Positions 9,259 to 15,397 of a stretch of DNA of 21,276 bases are shown one piece after another. The position numbers and the translations under genes were made by a program. Source of the stretch: JAKQHY01 sp034429475 (GTDB lineage: Bacteria; Chloroflexota; Anaerolineae; B4-G1; SLSP01); the NCBI GenBank assembly GCA_034429475.1, contig DAOUGD010000020.1, positions 1 through 21,276 on the forward strand, given 5' to 3'. The notes beneath the pieces are model-generated. The model had not been told where the DNA came from, searched no databases, and saw only the letters and a list, made by a program, of their open reading frames with translations. Positions within the stretch are counted from its first letter, which is position 1. Each line of letters begins with the position of its first letter.

Positions 9259-9293
9259 AAAGCCGGAAGGGACTTTCCCCTTCCGGCTTTTTT
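9259..9293 (+). terminator. Strong terminator just inside attL
   Basis: A perfect 13-bp stem (AAAGCCGGAAGGG at 9259-9271 with 9278-9290), a 6-base loop and a T-run through 9293. It lies 12 bp after the truncated tRNA and just before the excisionase promoter, so it isolates the element's first gene from the orphaned tRNA promoter. Confidence 0.9.
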
Positions 9294-9298
9294 GCTGC

Positions 9299-9327
9299 TT
9301 GACAGGTTCAAACGTTTGGTATACAAT
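9299..9327 (+). promoter_or_regulatory. Consensus promoter of the excisionase-like gene
   Basis: TTGACA (9299-9304), a 17-bp spacer and TACAAT (9322-9327): a near-perfect sigma70 promoter. The predicted transcription start (about 9333-9335) coincides with the ATG at 9334, implying a leaderless mRNA. Confidence 0.8.
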
Positions 9328-9333
9328 AGGGCT

Positions 9334-9552
9334 ATGGTTGAGAACGCAGTCGTAAACGAAACACAAGACTTCACGGCTTCCAGTTTGGCGGAAGCGGCGG
9401 GAATAAGCTTCGCGCATGTGGCGCGGTTGTGTCGTCAAGGGCGCATCCCGGCGCGCAAGTTTGGAAGTGCATGGGTTATCCGTTACGAGGTCGGGCAACG
9501 CTGGCTTGAGGAACGGGAAGCCAGGAAAGCCGAAGAAGCCAAAGAACCTTAA
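9334..9552 (+). CDS. Excisionase-like MerR/HTH_17 DNA-binding protein
   Basis: A 72-residue basic protein with a MerR-like helix-turn-helix: SSLAEAAGISFAHVARLCRQGRIPARKFGSAWVIR in pieces, followed by the wing-helix tail EVGQRWLEER and a charged Glu/Lys-rich C-terminus. This is the usual form of excisionases and recombination directionality factors of integrated elements (PF12728-like). The frame is open from a TTG at 9292, but those codons run through the -35/-10 promoter, so ATG 9334 is chosen. That ATG sits at the predicted transcription start and has no Shine-Dalgarno sequence. It lies between attL and the integrase gene, the expected place for a factor that bends the left arm during excision. 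It could equally be a transcriptional regulator of the integrase gene. Confidence 0.75.
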   Translation: MVENAVVNETQDFTASSLAEAAGISFAHVARLCRQGRIPARKFGSAWVIRYEVGQRWLEEREARKAEEAKEP

Positions 9553-9819
9553 CCACTCCCCATAAACGAGCAACGCCTGACAAGTGCTTCCAACACGAGT
9601 CAGGCGTCTAACTCATACCGTTGTTACGGGCAACGGTAGAGCTACTCAAATTATAGCACGTAACCCCTACCAGGGGTAATTTACGCATCCCTGGCGGGCG
9701 TAATATACGTTACCCTGAGTAAAGCCCTACCTGAGACCGGCAACGGTGCAAGGTGGGGCTTTTTTGTTGCCTTTAACCCGGCGCAAGGTCGGGTATAGCA
9801 CACAGGGGGTAAAGAGACA
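9553..9819 (+). promoter_or_regulatory. Structured leader / regulatory region ahead of the integrase
   Basis: This 267-bp gene-free stretch is rich in dyads. It holds a 9-bp inverted repeat (9573-9581 with 9599-9607), a second hairpin ACCGTTG/CAACGGT (9617-9623 with 9631-9637), a cluster of GTAA/TTAC motifs (9660-9716, including GTAATTTAC at 9676-9684 and CGTAATATACG at 9699-9709), and a terminator at 9721-9766. GGCAACGGT occurs twice (9629-9637 and 9739-9747), the second time inside the terminator loop, so the single ACCGTTG could pair with either. AGGGGGT at about 9804-9810 is the probable integrase ribosome binding site. Integrase or excisionase arm sites, attenuation, or both would explain this. 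Confidence 0.5.
9721..9766 (+). terminator. Terminator or attenuator upstream of the integrase
   Basis: AAAGCCCTACCT (9721-9732) pairs with AGGTGGGGCTTT (9751-9762) with one T-G wobble, followed by TTT for a six-base T-run. The 18-base loop carries the second GGCAACGGT. It lies 54 bp before the integrase ATG, so read-through from the excisionase transcript would be limited here. Confidence 0.75.
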
Positions 9820-10665
9820 ATGGCCGATAAGAGCAACCGTCAAACCTTTTTGGACGCGGTCGCGGCGGGCAAGGTGGGCAGCGATGACACCATGCGCTGG
9901 TACAAGCAACTGTTGGGGCAATTCTGGACATGGGCGGATCGGGAGTATCCCGAAAGCCCTTTGACCGGGGCGGCCTTCAACGGCTTTATTGCTCACTTGA
10001 AGCGGGAAGGGCGCAGCATGGCAACCGTGCGCGGTTATGCCGTCGTGTTGCGGCGGTACGGGCGGTGGCTGCTCGAAGAAGGACTGACGGACAAAGACCC
10101 GGCGCGCAATGTTGAATATCCGCCAAAGGTGCAGCGGGTTCCAAAGGGCGTTACTCCTGGCGATTTTGAAAGGCTTCTGGGGCAAGCGGAGCAGCAGCGG
10201 GATCGGGTGCTGCTGCTGCTGCTGTGGGAAACGGGCGCGCGCGCTGACGAATTGATCGGGTTAACCTGGCAGGCCGTAGACCTGGACAAGCGGCGGGCAT
10301 GGGTGACGGGCAAGGGCAGCAAGGATCGCCCGGTCTTTCTCTGTGTGGATGGGGCGGCGGCCTTGCGGGACTATCTCCCCACCATCCCCCACAACCCAGA
10401 GGATCGGGTACTGTGGGCGTTGGACGGCACGCCGTTAACCTATTGGGGCATGTACCTGGCAGTGAAGCGGATCGGGAACAAGGCCGGGGTGGAACGGTGC
10501 AATCCGCACGCCTTCCGGCATGGGTTTGGGCGGCGGCTCTCAAAGAACGGCTGCCCGACATTGGTACTTCAAGACCTGATGGGGCACGCATCCCCAGACG
10601 TGACACGGCTTTACACGTTTCTGGACGAAGAAGACCTGGCACAACTGCATGAGCGGTACGCATAG
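9820..10665 (+). CDS. Tyrosine recombinase / integrase
   Basis: A 281-residue phage-type integrase that would catalyse recombination between the tRNA site and the circular element. The N-terminal SAM-like core-binding domain spans about 5-90 and the catalytic domain about 108-280. The full active-site set is visible: R141 (GARADELIGL), K165 (TGKGSKDR), H230 and R233 (HAFRHGF), H256 (GHASP) and the nucleophile Y265 (TRLYTF). It has no obvious N-terminal arm-binding domain and is short, nearer XerC/D size than lambda Int. It is separated from the excisionase-like gene by a structured 267-bp leader. Its stop at 10663-10665 is 13 bp before the next start, so downstream genes probably share its transcript. 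The protein appears intact, so the element may still be mobile. Confidence 0.95.
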   Translation: MADKSNRQTFLDAVAAGKVGSDDTMRWYKQLLGQFWTWADREYPESPLTGAAFNGFIAHLKREGRSMATVRGYAVVLRRYGRWLLEEGLTDKDPARNVEYPPKVQRVPKGVTPGDFERLLGQAEQQRDRVLLLLLWETGARADELIGLTWQAVDLDKRRAWVTGKGSKDRPVFLCVDGAAALRDYLPTIPHNPEDRVLWALDGTPLTYWGMYLAVKRIGNKAGVERCNPHAFRHGFGRRLSKNGCPTLVLQDLMGHASPDVTRLYTFLDEEDLAQLHERYA

Positions 10666-10678
10666 GGGGAACGGAGCA

Positions 10679-11068
10679 ATGGCAGAGCATACACAACTTG
10701 GGGCATGGGGTGAAGACCTGGTATTGGCAATGTTTCACCAGGCGGGCATCGTCGCCCAGCGCGGCGGGCCGGCTGACCTGGTAATCGAGGGGGGGATCGC
10801 CCTGGAAGTCAAAACCGCAAAACCAAGCCGTTACAACGGGCGGCAGGCCGGCTTCCAGTTTTGCATTGAGAAGGCCGGCCATGCCAGTCTGAAAGCGGCG
10901 GCGGTCGTGCTGGTATGCGTCGGGGATGGAGCAACCGAATTTTTCATCATCCCGGCGCGGGAAGTAGGCAACCGGCGCAAGTTGGGCGTCGGGGTGGACT
11001 TGGCAGAGTACAAAGGCCGATGGGCGGCTTTTAGAAACAAATGGGAACTACTCGCGGAGGTGGCATGA
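10679..11068 (+). CDS. Small PD-(D/E)XK nuclease-like protein
   Basis: A 130-residue protein with the core of a PD-(D/E)XK nuclease: an N-terminal helix with a conserved Glu (LGAWGEDLVLAMFHQAG), then PADLVIEG-GIALEVKTAK, giving the D...E-V-K catalytic motif, and a following beta strand. The size and the LGxxGEDL start resemble Holliday-junction-resolvase-like and YraN-like nucleases. An earlier in-frame ATG (10649) overlaps the integrase; 10679 is chosen because the fold starts there and purine-rich AGGGGGAACGGAG precedes it. A role in processing replication or recombination intermediates, or in attacking competing DNA, is possible. The sequence does not decide which. Confidence 0.68.
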   Translation: MAEHTQLGAWGEDLVLAMFHQAGIVAQRGGPADLVIEGGIALEVKTAKPSRYNGRQAGFQFCIEKAGHASLKAAAVVLVCVGDGATEFFIIPAREVGNRRKLGVGVDLAEYKGRWAAFRNKWELLAEVA

Positions 11069-11448
11069 TGAATCGCAAGGCAGACGGGATCGTGATTCCG
11101 GCATTGGTGGTGGCGTTGTTGGTGGTGGTCGGGCTGACGTGCAAGGGCTTGGGCGTGTGGCAAGCCTTCCTGACAGACCTGGACACGGGGCGCATGGAAG
11201 CCCAGGCGGATATGTACGCACAGGCGGCCATCCAGACGCAAGCCCAAGCCGAGCTGGTAAGGGCGGAAGGCGAAAAGGCCATTTTGGAGCAAGCAGCGTT
11301 AGCAGTTGCGGCGGATCGCCGTCTCGTTACGCTTTACGCTTTGTCCAGTAACGTGATCGTGGTCGGGATCGTCGTCATTGTGGCGTTGGGCGTCGGGCTG
11401 ATCGTCGGGCTGTTCGTGGGGAAGGGGGTGCGCCATGTGGGAGCGTGA
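11068..11448 (+). CDS. Two-TM membrane protein, unknown function
   Basis: A 126-residue protein with a hydrophobic helix near each end (about 8-27 and 96-122). Between them lies an Ala/Gln/Glu-rich segment (QADMYAQAAIQTQAQAELVRAEGEKA) likely to form a long helix or coiled coil. GGAGG at 11056-11060 is 7 bases from ATG 11068; ATG 11065 is an alternative. The start overlaps the preceding stop and the end overlaps the next gene by 14 bp, so the three genes are translationally coupled. I do not recognise the family. Small membrane proteins in such elements are often spread or entry-exclusion factors, but nothing here shows that role. Confidence 0.65.
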   Translation: MNRKADGIVIPALVVALLVVVGLTCKGLGVWQAFLTDLDTGRMEAQADMYAQAAIQTQAQAELVRAEGEKAILEQAALAVAADRRLVTLYALSSNVIVVGIVVIVALGVGLIVGLFVGKGVRHVGA

Positions 11449-12073
11449 ACAAACCGGGCTGGCGCAAGGGAAGTTTTCCGAAATCAAGCGGGATAACTGG
11501 CAAGTGCTGACGTTTGAAAGCGGCGTGATCGTCCCGTTTGGGCAGGCGGGTTTGCTGGCCGGGGCGGTCGGGCTGTTCAGTTTGGCGGCAGCGGGCATGG
11601 GGGGGATGTTTTGGGACATCCCCTTCAAGTATCCGGCAGCGGGGGCGGCGGTCGTCGCCAGTGGGATGTTTGCGCGGGAAGTCTACCGGGCGGTGCGCTG
11701 GACGCGGGATAACGTCATGGTGTCACGCGAGCGTTATTCCAACCGGCAAGAAGCGCAGGCGGCAGCGAGTAACGAGCGGATCACCCTGGAATGGATTGAG
11801 CACAACGCAGACGGCAGCGTGAAGCGGGCGGTATACGACGAGTTAGGCATAAGCCGGGAACGGCTCGCACTCGTGGCGCGGGTGGATGGCTTGAGCAAAA
11901 GAACCTTGATGGATGTGGGGATAGGTGACACGGAAGCCATGCGCCTCGTTTCTCAATTGCTGGCGTTGGGATACGTCATGCGGGAAGCGGACAATCAACC
12001 GGCGTACTGGACGAAAAAGGGGAAAGCCTTGCAGCGGGCGTTTGCTGGTGGTGGTGGTGGTGGTGGCGCGTGA
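11435..12073 (+). CDS. Membrane protein with C-terminal winged-helix-like domain
   Basis: A 212-residue protein. Two hydrophobic segments (about 32-52, AGLLAGAVGLFSLAAAGMGGMFW, and about 66-85) are followed by a basic linker (REVYRAVRWTRDN) and a cytoplasmic region. Its last ~100 residues look like a winged helix: TLEWIEHNADGSV, ISRERLALVARV, TEAMRLVSQLLALGYVMREADNQPAYWTKKG. The final part recalls the wing of FtsK-gamma-like or replication-protein winged helices. No Walker motif is present, so it is not a TraB/FtsK motor. The C-terminus is a run of seven glycines encoded by a GGT repeat. It might tether element DNA to the membrane; that is inference. The family is not recognised. Confidence 0.62.
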   Translation: MWEREQTGLAQGKFSEIKRDNWQVLTFESGVIVPFGQAGLLAGAVGLFSLAAAGMGGMFWDIPFKYPAAGAAVVASGMFAREVYRAVRWTRDNVMVSRERYSNRQEAQAAASNERITLEWIEHNADGSVKRAVYDELGISRERLALVARVDGLSKRTLMDVGIGDTEAMRLVSQLLALGYVMREADNQPAYWTKKGKALQRAFAGGGGGGGA

Positions 12074-12076
12074 AAA

Positions 12077-12106
12077 CCACCCCACCACCACCCAAAAGCG
12101 GGGTGG
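12077..12106 (+). other. Hairpin after the membrane protein gene
   Basis: CCACCCC (12077-12083) pairs with GGGGTGG (12100-12106), 4 bases after the stop codon. No T-run follows, so it may be a weak or Rho-assisted terminator or an mRNA-stabilising stem rather than a classical intrinsic terminator. The remaining 98 bases to the next gene show no clear promoter. Confidence 0.4.
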
Positions 12107-12204
12107 GGGAGGGGTTTAAAGCCATTTATGGCATTGGATAGGGTAAAAACAGCGCAGCGGGCTTATGAAGGGCTTTAGGGCGCATCGTAGACAGGGGGGT
12201 AGGG

Positions 12205-12390
12205 ATGGACGAAAGCACAGCAAGAGCGCAAGCGGTAATGGCAACCTGCTTTGACGGCGGGAAAGCGGAAGCCGTGCAATGTGACCATTGCGGCAAGTGG
12301 TTTGTCGCACGGCGGGTAAAGCGTAACAAGCGGTATTGCTCCAATGCGTGCAAACAGGCGGCATACCGGGAACGGCAAGTGAGAGGGTGA
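12205..12390 (+). CDS. Small zinc-binding protein
   Basis: A 61-residue protein with a zinc-ribbon-like pattern CDHCGKWF-(about 10)-RYCSNACKQAAYRERQ: four cysteines in two pairs (CxxC and CxxxC), followed by a basic helix. This is the typical shape of small zinc-binding proteins found widely in plasmids and prophages, probably nucleic-acid binding. A GGGGGGT stretch at about 12194-12200 serves as the ribosome binding site. The exact function is unknown. Confidence 0.65.
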   Translation: MDESTARAQAVMATCFDGGKAEAVQCDHCGKWFVARRVKRNKRYCSNACKQAAYRERQVRG

Positions 12391-12393
12391 AAC

Positions 12394-12405
12394 GTTACGT
12401 TATCG
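12394..12405 (+). repeat. 12-bp repeat GTTACGTTATCG, copy 1
   Basis: This is identical to 14992-15003. It lies 66 bp upstream of the TM/HTH-like gene, whereas the second copy lies 20 bp upstream of the last element gene. Being in front of two genes of the same element, the pair could be binding sites of an element-encoded regulator. Confidence 0.4.
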
Positions 12406-12470
12406 CACTTTACGCTGGACGGGGTAAACTCGAAGGTCAAACTATTCACTCACAAAAAGGGGACGGTGCT

Positions 12471-12965
12471 ATGAGGCTAAGGTTTGACTTTCGCGGCTTT
12501 CGGAAGGCAGTTGTTAGGGTTTTGGTCATGTTGGTAATCCCGGTAATTTGCGCAGTGGTTTTGGGCGAGATAGGTTGGTTACTTTCTCGCTGGCCGGGCG
12601 GGTGGGTCGGAACGGTCATGACAGTGGGGTTAATCGTCGCGGCTTTTATGGCGTTACGTTTCACGCAGTTTGAACGGCGCAAGGTTGACCAGGTGCAAGC
12701 CGATGACCAGGAACAAGAAACGGCGCAACCTGAGCAGGTACAAGAAACGGCACAAACTGAAATGGACGCCATAGACAGACAAATACTTTCGGTGGCGATT
12801 GCCCATCCTGAGTATACGGACGCGGAAATACAACAAGCATTGACCGTCTCTACTGCTGTTGAAACAGTCAGAAAGAAACGGAATTTATTTTGGGGTCAAG
12901 GCTCTCCTGTCTTTAACGCAGAATCTTTGAAGCGGCGAAGATTCAAAAAAGATTTACACAACTAA
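12471..12965 (+). CDS. Membrane protein with C-terminal HTH-like region
   Basis: A 164-residue protein. Basic N-terminus, two TM segments (about 14-36 and 44-65), a Gln/Glu-rich linker (VQADDQEQETAQPEQVQETAQTE) and a C-terminal region with HTH character (IDRQILSVAIAHPEYTDAEIQQALTVSTAVETVRKKR) ending in a very basic tail. An earlier in-frame start at 12336 lies inside the zinc-binding gene; ATG 12471 is preferred, with GGGGAC upstream and a proper signal-anchor-like beginning. Together with the 11435-12073 product it makes two membrane-anchored putative DNA-binding proteins in one small element. Neither family is recognised. Confidence 0.6.
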   Translation: MRLRFDFRGFRKAVVRVLVMLVIPVICAVVLGEIGWLLSRWPGGWVGTVMTVGLIVAAFMALRFTQFERRKVDQVQADDQEQETAQPEQVQETAQTEMDAIDRQILSVAIAHPEYTDAEIQQALTVSTAVETVRKKRNLFWGQGSPVFNAESLKRRRFKKDLHN

Positions 12966-13053
12966 CCAAAGTTTCACCCATTTTCACCGTTGGGTGGTGG
13001 TTGGGAAGAATTGGGGAGTTTTGATCTAAACTTCCAAGCAGGAGGTGAAGATC

Positions 13054-13911
13054 ATGAACGACAAAAAAAGCGTCGCCGTCTCCCCTGAGACGGGGAAGAC
13101 GGCGACTAAATCAGACGGTGCTAACTCTGATTATACACCACATTTTACTCTGGCAATAGCCCAAAGTTGGCTGGAGCGGGGTATCCCCTTAATTCCCCTG
13201 CAACCAGGTTCAAAGCACATCATACCGGGGTTTGGCCCCTACTCGCAGCGCATCGAAACCACAGACCAGGCGCGGTTTTGGTTCGTCGAGCGGCACGCCA
13301 ACATGGGCTTGATCTGCGGCGCCGGCATGGTTGTCTTGGATTTCGACGACGATGCAAGCCATGCGCGTTGGGCGGCGGCCTTTCCGGCAGCGGCGGTTTC
13401 GTACACGGAAAAGACCAGGCGCGGCTGCCACGTTCACTTCCTGGGGGAAAGCCGTTCTTACCGGCATCCAGACGGCTACGAGGTCAAAGGGCAAGGGGCG
13501 GTCGTGATGGCGTCGCCCTCGCAGCGTGGCGGGTTTGTCTATCATCCCCTGGACGCGCGCGCGCAACTGCAAAGCCTCCCGGCTGCATTCTCTTTGCTTA
13601 GTGAATCCCCAAAGGCCATGACCACACTAAGCAAGGGGAACGATGGGGAAGACCTGGTATCGCGCATCAAACGCGGGTGGCCGGTTTTGACGGTCGCGCA
13701 GACCTTGACGCGGATCACGAGCAAGGATGGCCGTTGGTGGCATGGTCGGTGTCCGTTTCACGCTGATCGCACGCCGTCTTTCTGGGTAGACTCAGAGCGC
13801 GGGCTGTGGGGCTGCTACGTTTGCGGGCGGGGTGACGTGGTGAACCTGTTTGCGCGGTCGCACAACCTGAGCGTCTCGGACGCAATCCGTGAAATGGCGG
13901 CGGCGTTATGA
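13054..13911 (+). CDS. Primase-polymerase (AEP) fused to a CHC2 zinc finger
   Basis: A 285-residue protein joining two unrelated primase parts. Residues about 33-180 match the bifunctional primase-polymerase (Prim-Pol, archaeo-eukaryotic primase) domain: WLERGIPLIPLQPGSKHI, metal-binding DFD at 96-98, H126/H128 in GCHVHF, and the family motif GQGAVVMASPS. Residues about 205-285 match the DnaG-type CHC2 zinc-binding domain, with C233, H236, C254 and C257 (CPFH ... GCYVCGRGDVVNLF) and the following DAIREMA helix. ATG 13054 is chosen over GTG 13045, because GGAGG (13041-13045) is 8 bases upstream and covers the GTG. A strong hairpin lies within codons 7-18. Its stop overlaps the Rep start by ATGA. 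It probably primes the complementary strand after rolling-circle nicking. No helicase is encoded. Confidence 0.88.
   Translation: MNDKKSVAVSPETGKTATKSDGANSDYTPHFTLAIAQSWLERGIPLIPLQPGSKHIIPGFGPYSQRIETTDQARFWFVERHANMGLICGAGMVVLDFDDDASHARWAAAFPAAAVSYTEKTRRGCHVHFLGESRSYRHPDGYEVKGQGAVVMASPSQRGGFVYHPLDARAQLQSLPAAFSLLSESPKAMTTLSKGNDGEDLVSRIKRGWPVLTVAQTLTRITSKDGRWWHGRCPFHADRTPSFWVDSERGLWGCYVCGRGDVVNLFARSHNLSVSDAIREMAAAL
13072..13106 (+). other. Strong hairpin inside the start of the primase gene
   Basis: GTCGCCGTC-TCCCC (13072-13085) pairs with GGGGA-A-GACGGCGAC (13092-13106): 14 bp with a single bulged A and the loop TGAGAC. It is preceded by an A7 run. It falls in codons for the disordered N-terminus, which is free to carry non-coding signals. 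A control element for translation of the replication genes, or an origin hairpin for the HUH Rep, are both possible. Confidence 0.6.
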
Positions 13912-14978
13912 CCGGCGAACAGGGGCTTGTTAATGTATCCAAATCCCGCGAAACCCCGGAAGCGCGCAGGAAGCGGTTAATTGAGGACGCACGAAGATCG
14001 GGGGGGCGGTCGCCAGAGGAACAGGATCGGCGTGGTGAGATTGCGGCGCATTTGCTGGATCATCCTGAAGAGGCTGTCTTGCATCCTGAAAATATCGCGG
14101 CGGATGGGGTCGTGGTGCTGCATCCGAGCGGGGCGCAAGTCAAAACCCTGGACAAGTGCGCGGTGCGTAAGCCTCCACCCTCAGAAATGGGGCGCAAAGT
14201 GAAAGGGCGGTCGAAAAAGGCGCGGGGGCGGCTGATGCAGCATCTTATCCAGGTTGACTTGGAAGACATCGCCGCCGAGCGCAAAGGGGCAAAGTATGGG
14301 GCGGCGCACTTTGTCACTTTGACCTATCCCTGGACGGATGGCAAGCCATTTACGGATTATGAACGGGGAAAGGCGCATCTTGAAGCCTTACGCAAGCGGA
14401 TCGTGTACAAGTGCGGGTTAACGTGGGCTGTTTGGGTGCAGGAACATCAAGAAAGCACGGCGTTACACTTTCACCTGGTTGTCTTGTTGCCAAAGGTCGT
14501 TAAAGTGGCTTGGTTTCGGGCATGGCTGGCTAAAGCGTGGTATGAAGTGGTGGGATCGGGCAATCCTGACCATTTGAGGGCGGGGACAAGCCTTGAAGCC
14601 GTCTATGTGGAACAAGGGCAACCGGGCAACCTGTTGGGGTATCTCTCCAAAGAGTTAGGCGGCTTCAAGAAGGGGTATCAAGTGATTGCCTTTGATCCAG
14701 AGACCGGGGAAGCGTTGGAAACCGGCAAGACTTGGGGCATTTGGGGGCGGGAAGCCTTTGAAGCCTGCAAGGTATTGATCGCCAGTATCCGGATCAAAGG
14801 CGGGGAATATTGGCAGCGGTTCAAAGAAAACGTCTCGAAGCGGTTTGAGAAGTCGCCTTATCTGCGTAAGGTCGCGGACATGAATTGGTGGGGGGGCGGT
14901 TTGCTGTATGGCAACGGCCTTGAATTACTCGAAGACCTGCTTGAAGGTATCCCGGCAGGGGCATGGTCATTCACATAG
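13908..14978 (+). CDS. HUH rolling-circle replication initiator (Rep)
   Basis: A 356-residue rolling-circle initiator that would nick one strand at the origin and stay covalently attached through a tyrosine. All three family motifs are present: motif 1 HFVTLTY (134-140), the metal-binding HUH motif ALHFHLVV with H187 and H189, and motif 3 NLLGYLSKE with catalytic Y245 and K248. The later GKTWGIWGREAF (about 273-284) is a recurrent motif of this Rep group. The 130-residue N-terminal extension is charged and basic, perhaps for origin recognition. A single catalytic tyrosine is the pattern of plasmid-type Reps. It is translationally coupled to the primase gene by ATGA overlap. A relaxase role in mobilisation cannot be excluded from sequence. 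Confidence 0.87.
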   Translation: MTGEQGLVNVSKSRETPEARRKRLIEDARRSGGRSPEEQDRRGEIAAHLLDHPEEAVLHPENIAADGVVVLHPSGAQVKTLDKCAVRKPPPSEMGRKVKGRSKKARGRLMQHLIQVDLEDIAAERKGAKYGAAHFVTLTYPWTDGKPFTDYERGKAHLEALRKRIVYKCGLTWAVWVQEHQESTALHFHLVVLLPKVVKVAWFRAWLAKAWYEVVGSGNPDHLRAGTSLEAVYVEQGQPGNLLGYLSKELGGFKKGYQVIAFDPETGEALETGKTWGIWGREAFEACKVLIASIRIKGGEYWQRFKENVSKRFEKSPYLRKVADMNWWGGGLLYGNGLELLEDLLEGIPAGAWSFT

Positions 14979-14991
14979 GCCGGCACAAGCT

Positions 14992-15003
14992 GTTACGTTA
15001 TCG
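14992..15003 (+). repeat. 12-bp repeat GTTACGTTATCG, copy 2
   Basis: This is identical to 12394-12405. It sits between the Rep stop codon and the start of the last element gene, where a regulatory site would be expected. Confidence 0.4.
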
Positions 15004-15023
15004 TCACAAGCGATGGAGAAAAC

Positions 15024-15383
15024 ATGGCTGACATTTTCGACATGGTAAAAGACCTGGTTGAAGAACGGGATCAATTGCGACAAGTCAACAAGCATTTGTT
15101 AGAAGACCTGGACGCGAAAGAAGCCGAAATCAAGCGGTTGAAGTTGGCTTTGTCAACCGGGCTGATGGTTTCGCGCAACGAGGACAAGCGGCAACGGTCA
15201 ACTGACGTGTTACGGCTGCACGGGCAAGGGCTGACTTACAAAGCTATCGAACTACAGCTTTTTGGATACAAAGGCGGGTATGCGTATCGCTTTGTATCGC
15301 GTACCATTGCGGAATTTGCGCGGTACGGGAAACCGGAAAATGGGTGTGATAGTGACAGGGTGGTAGGGTCATGGTCACAGTGA
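15024..15383 (+). CDS. Coiled-coil / HTH-like protein, unknown
   Basis: A 119-residue protein. Residues about 5-45 form a predicted coiled coil (DLVEERDQLRQVNKHLLEDLDAKEAEIKRLK). The second half (STDVLRLHGQGLTYKAIELQLFGYKGGYAYRFVSRTI) has the look of a helix-turn-helix of the kind that scans for repeated operators. GGAG at 15015-15018 precedes the ATG. It is the last gene of the element and lies next to two iteron-like repeats at 15398-15443, which are candidate targets. A copy-control or accessory replication role is possible but unproven. Confidence 0.55.
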   Translation: MADIFDMVKDLVEERDQLRQVNKHLLEDLDAKEAEIKRLKLALSTGLMVSRNEDKRQRSTDVLRLHGQGLTYKAIELQLFGYKGGYAYRFVSRTIAEFARYGKPENGCDSDRVVGSWSQ

Positions 15384-15397
15384 CATGGTATTGTGCG

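Noticed and set aside
9292..9333. TTG start for the excisionase-like gene
   Set aside because: The extra codons are the -35, spacer and -10 of a consensus promoter; ATG 9334 fits the HTH family.
10151..10882. 243-codon open frame on the minus strand
   Set aside because: It lies antisense to the integrase catalytic domain with all its active-site residues; no domain is recognisable.
11435..12073. FtsK/TraB-type DNA translocase
   Set aside because: The C-terminal winged-helix look is suggestive, but there is no Walker A or B motif and the protein is far too short.
12336..12470. Upstream start for the TM/HTH-like gene
   Set aside because: It would overlap the zinc-binding gene out of frame and add a non-homologous basic tail; ATG 12471 has its own ribosome binding site and starts the membrane anchor.
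13908..14978. Transposase of the IS91/IS200 HUH type
   Set aside because: The motif 1 to motif 3 spacing, the later WG motif and coupling to a primase fit a plasmid-type Rep, and the element ends are tRNA att sites, not IS ends.
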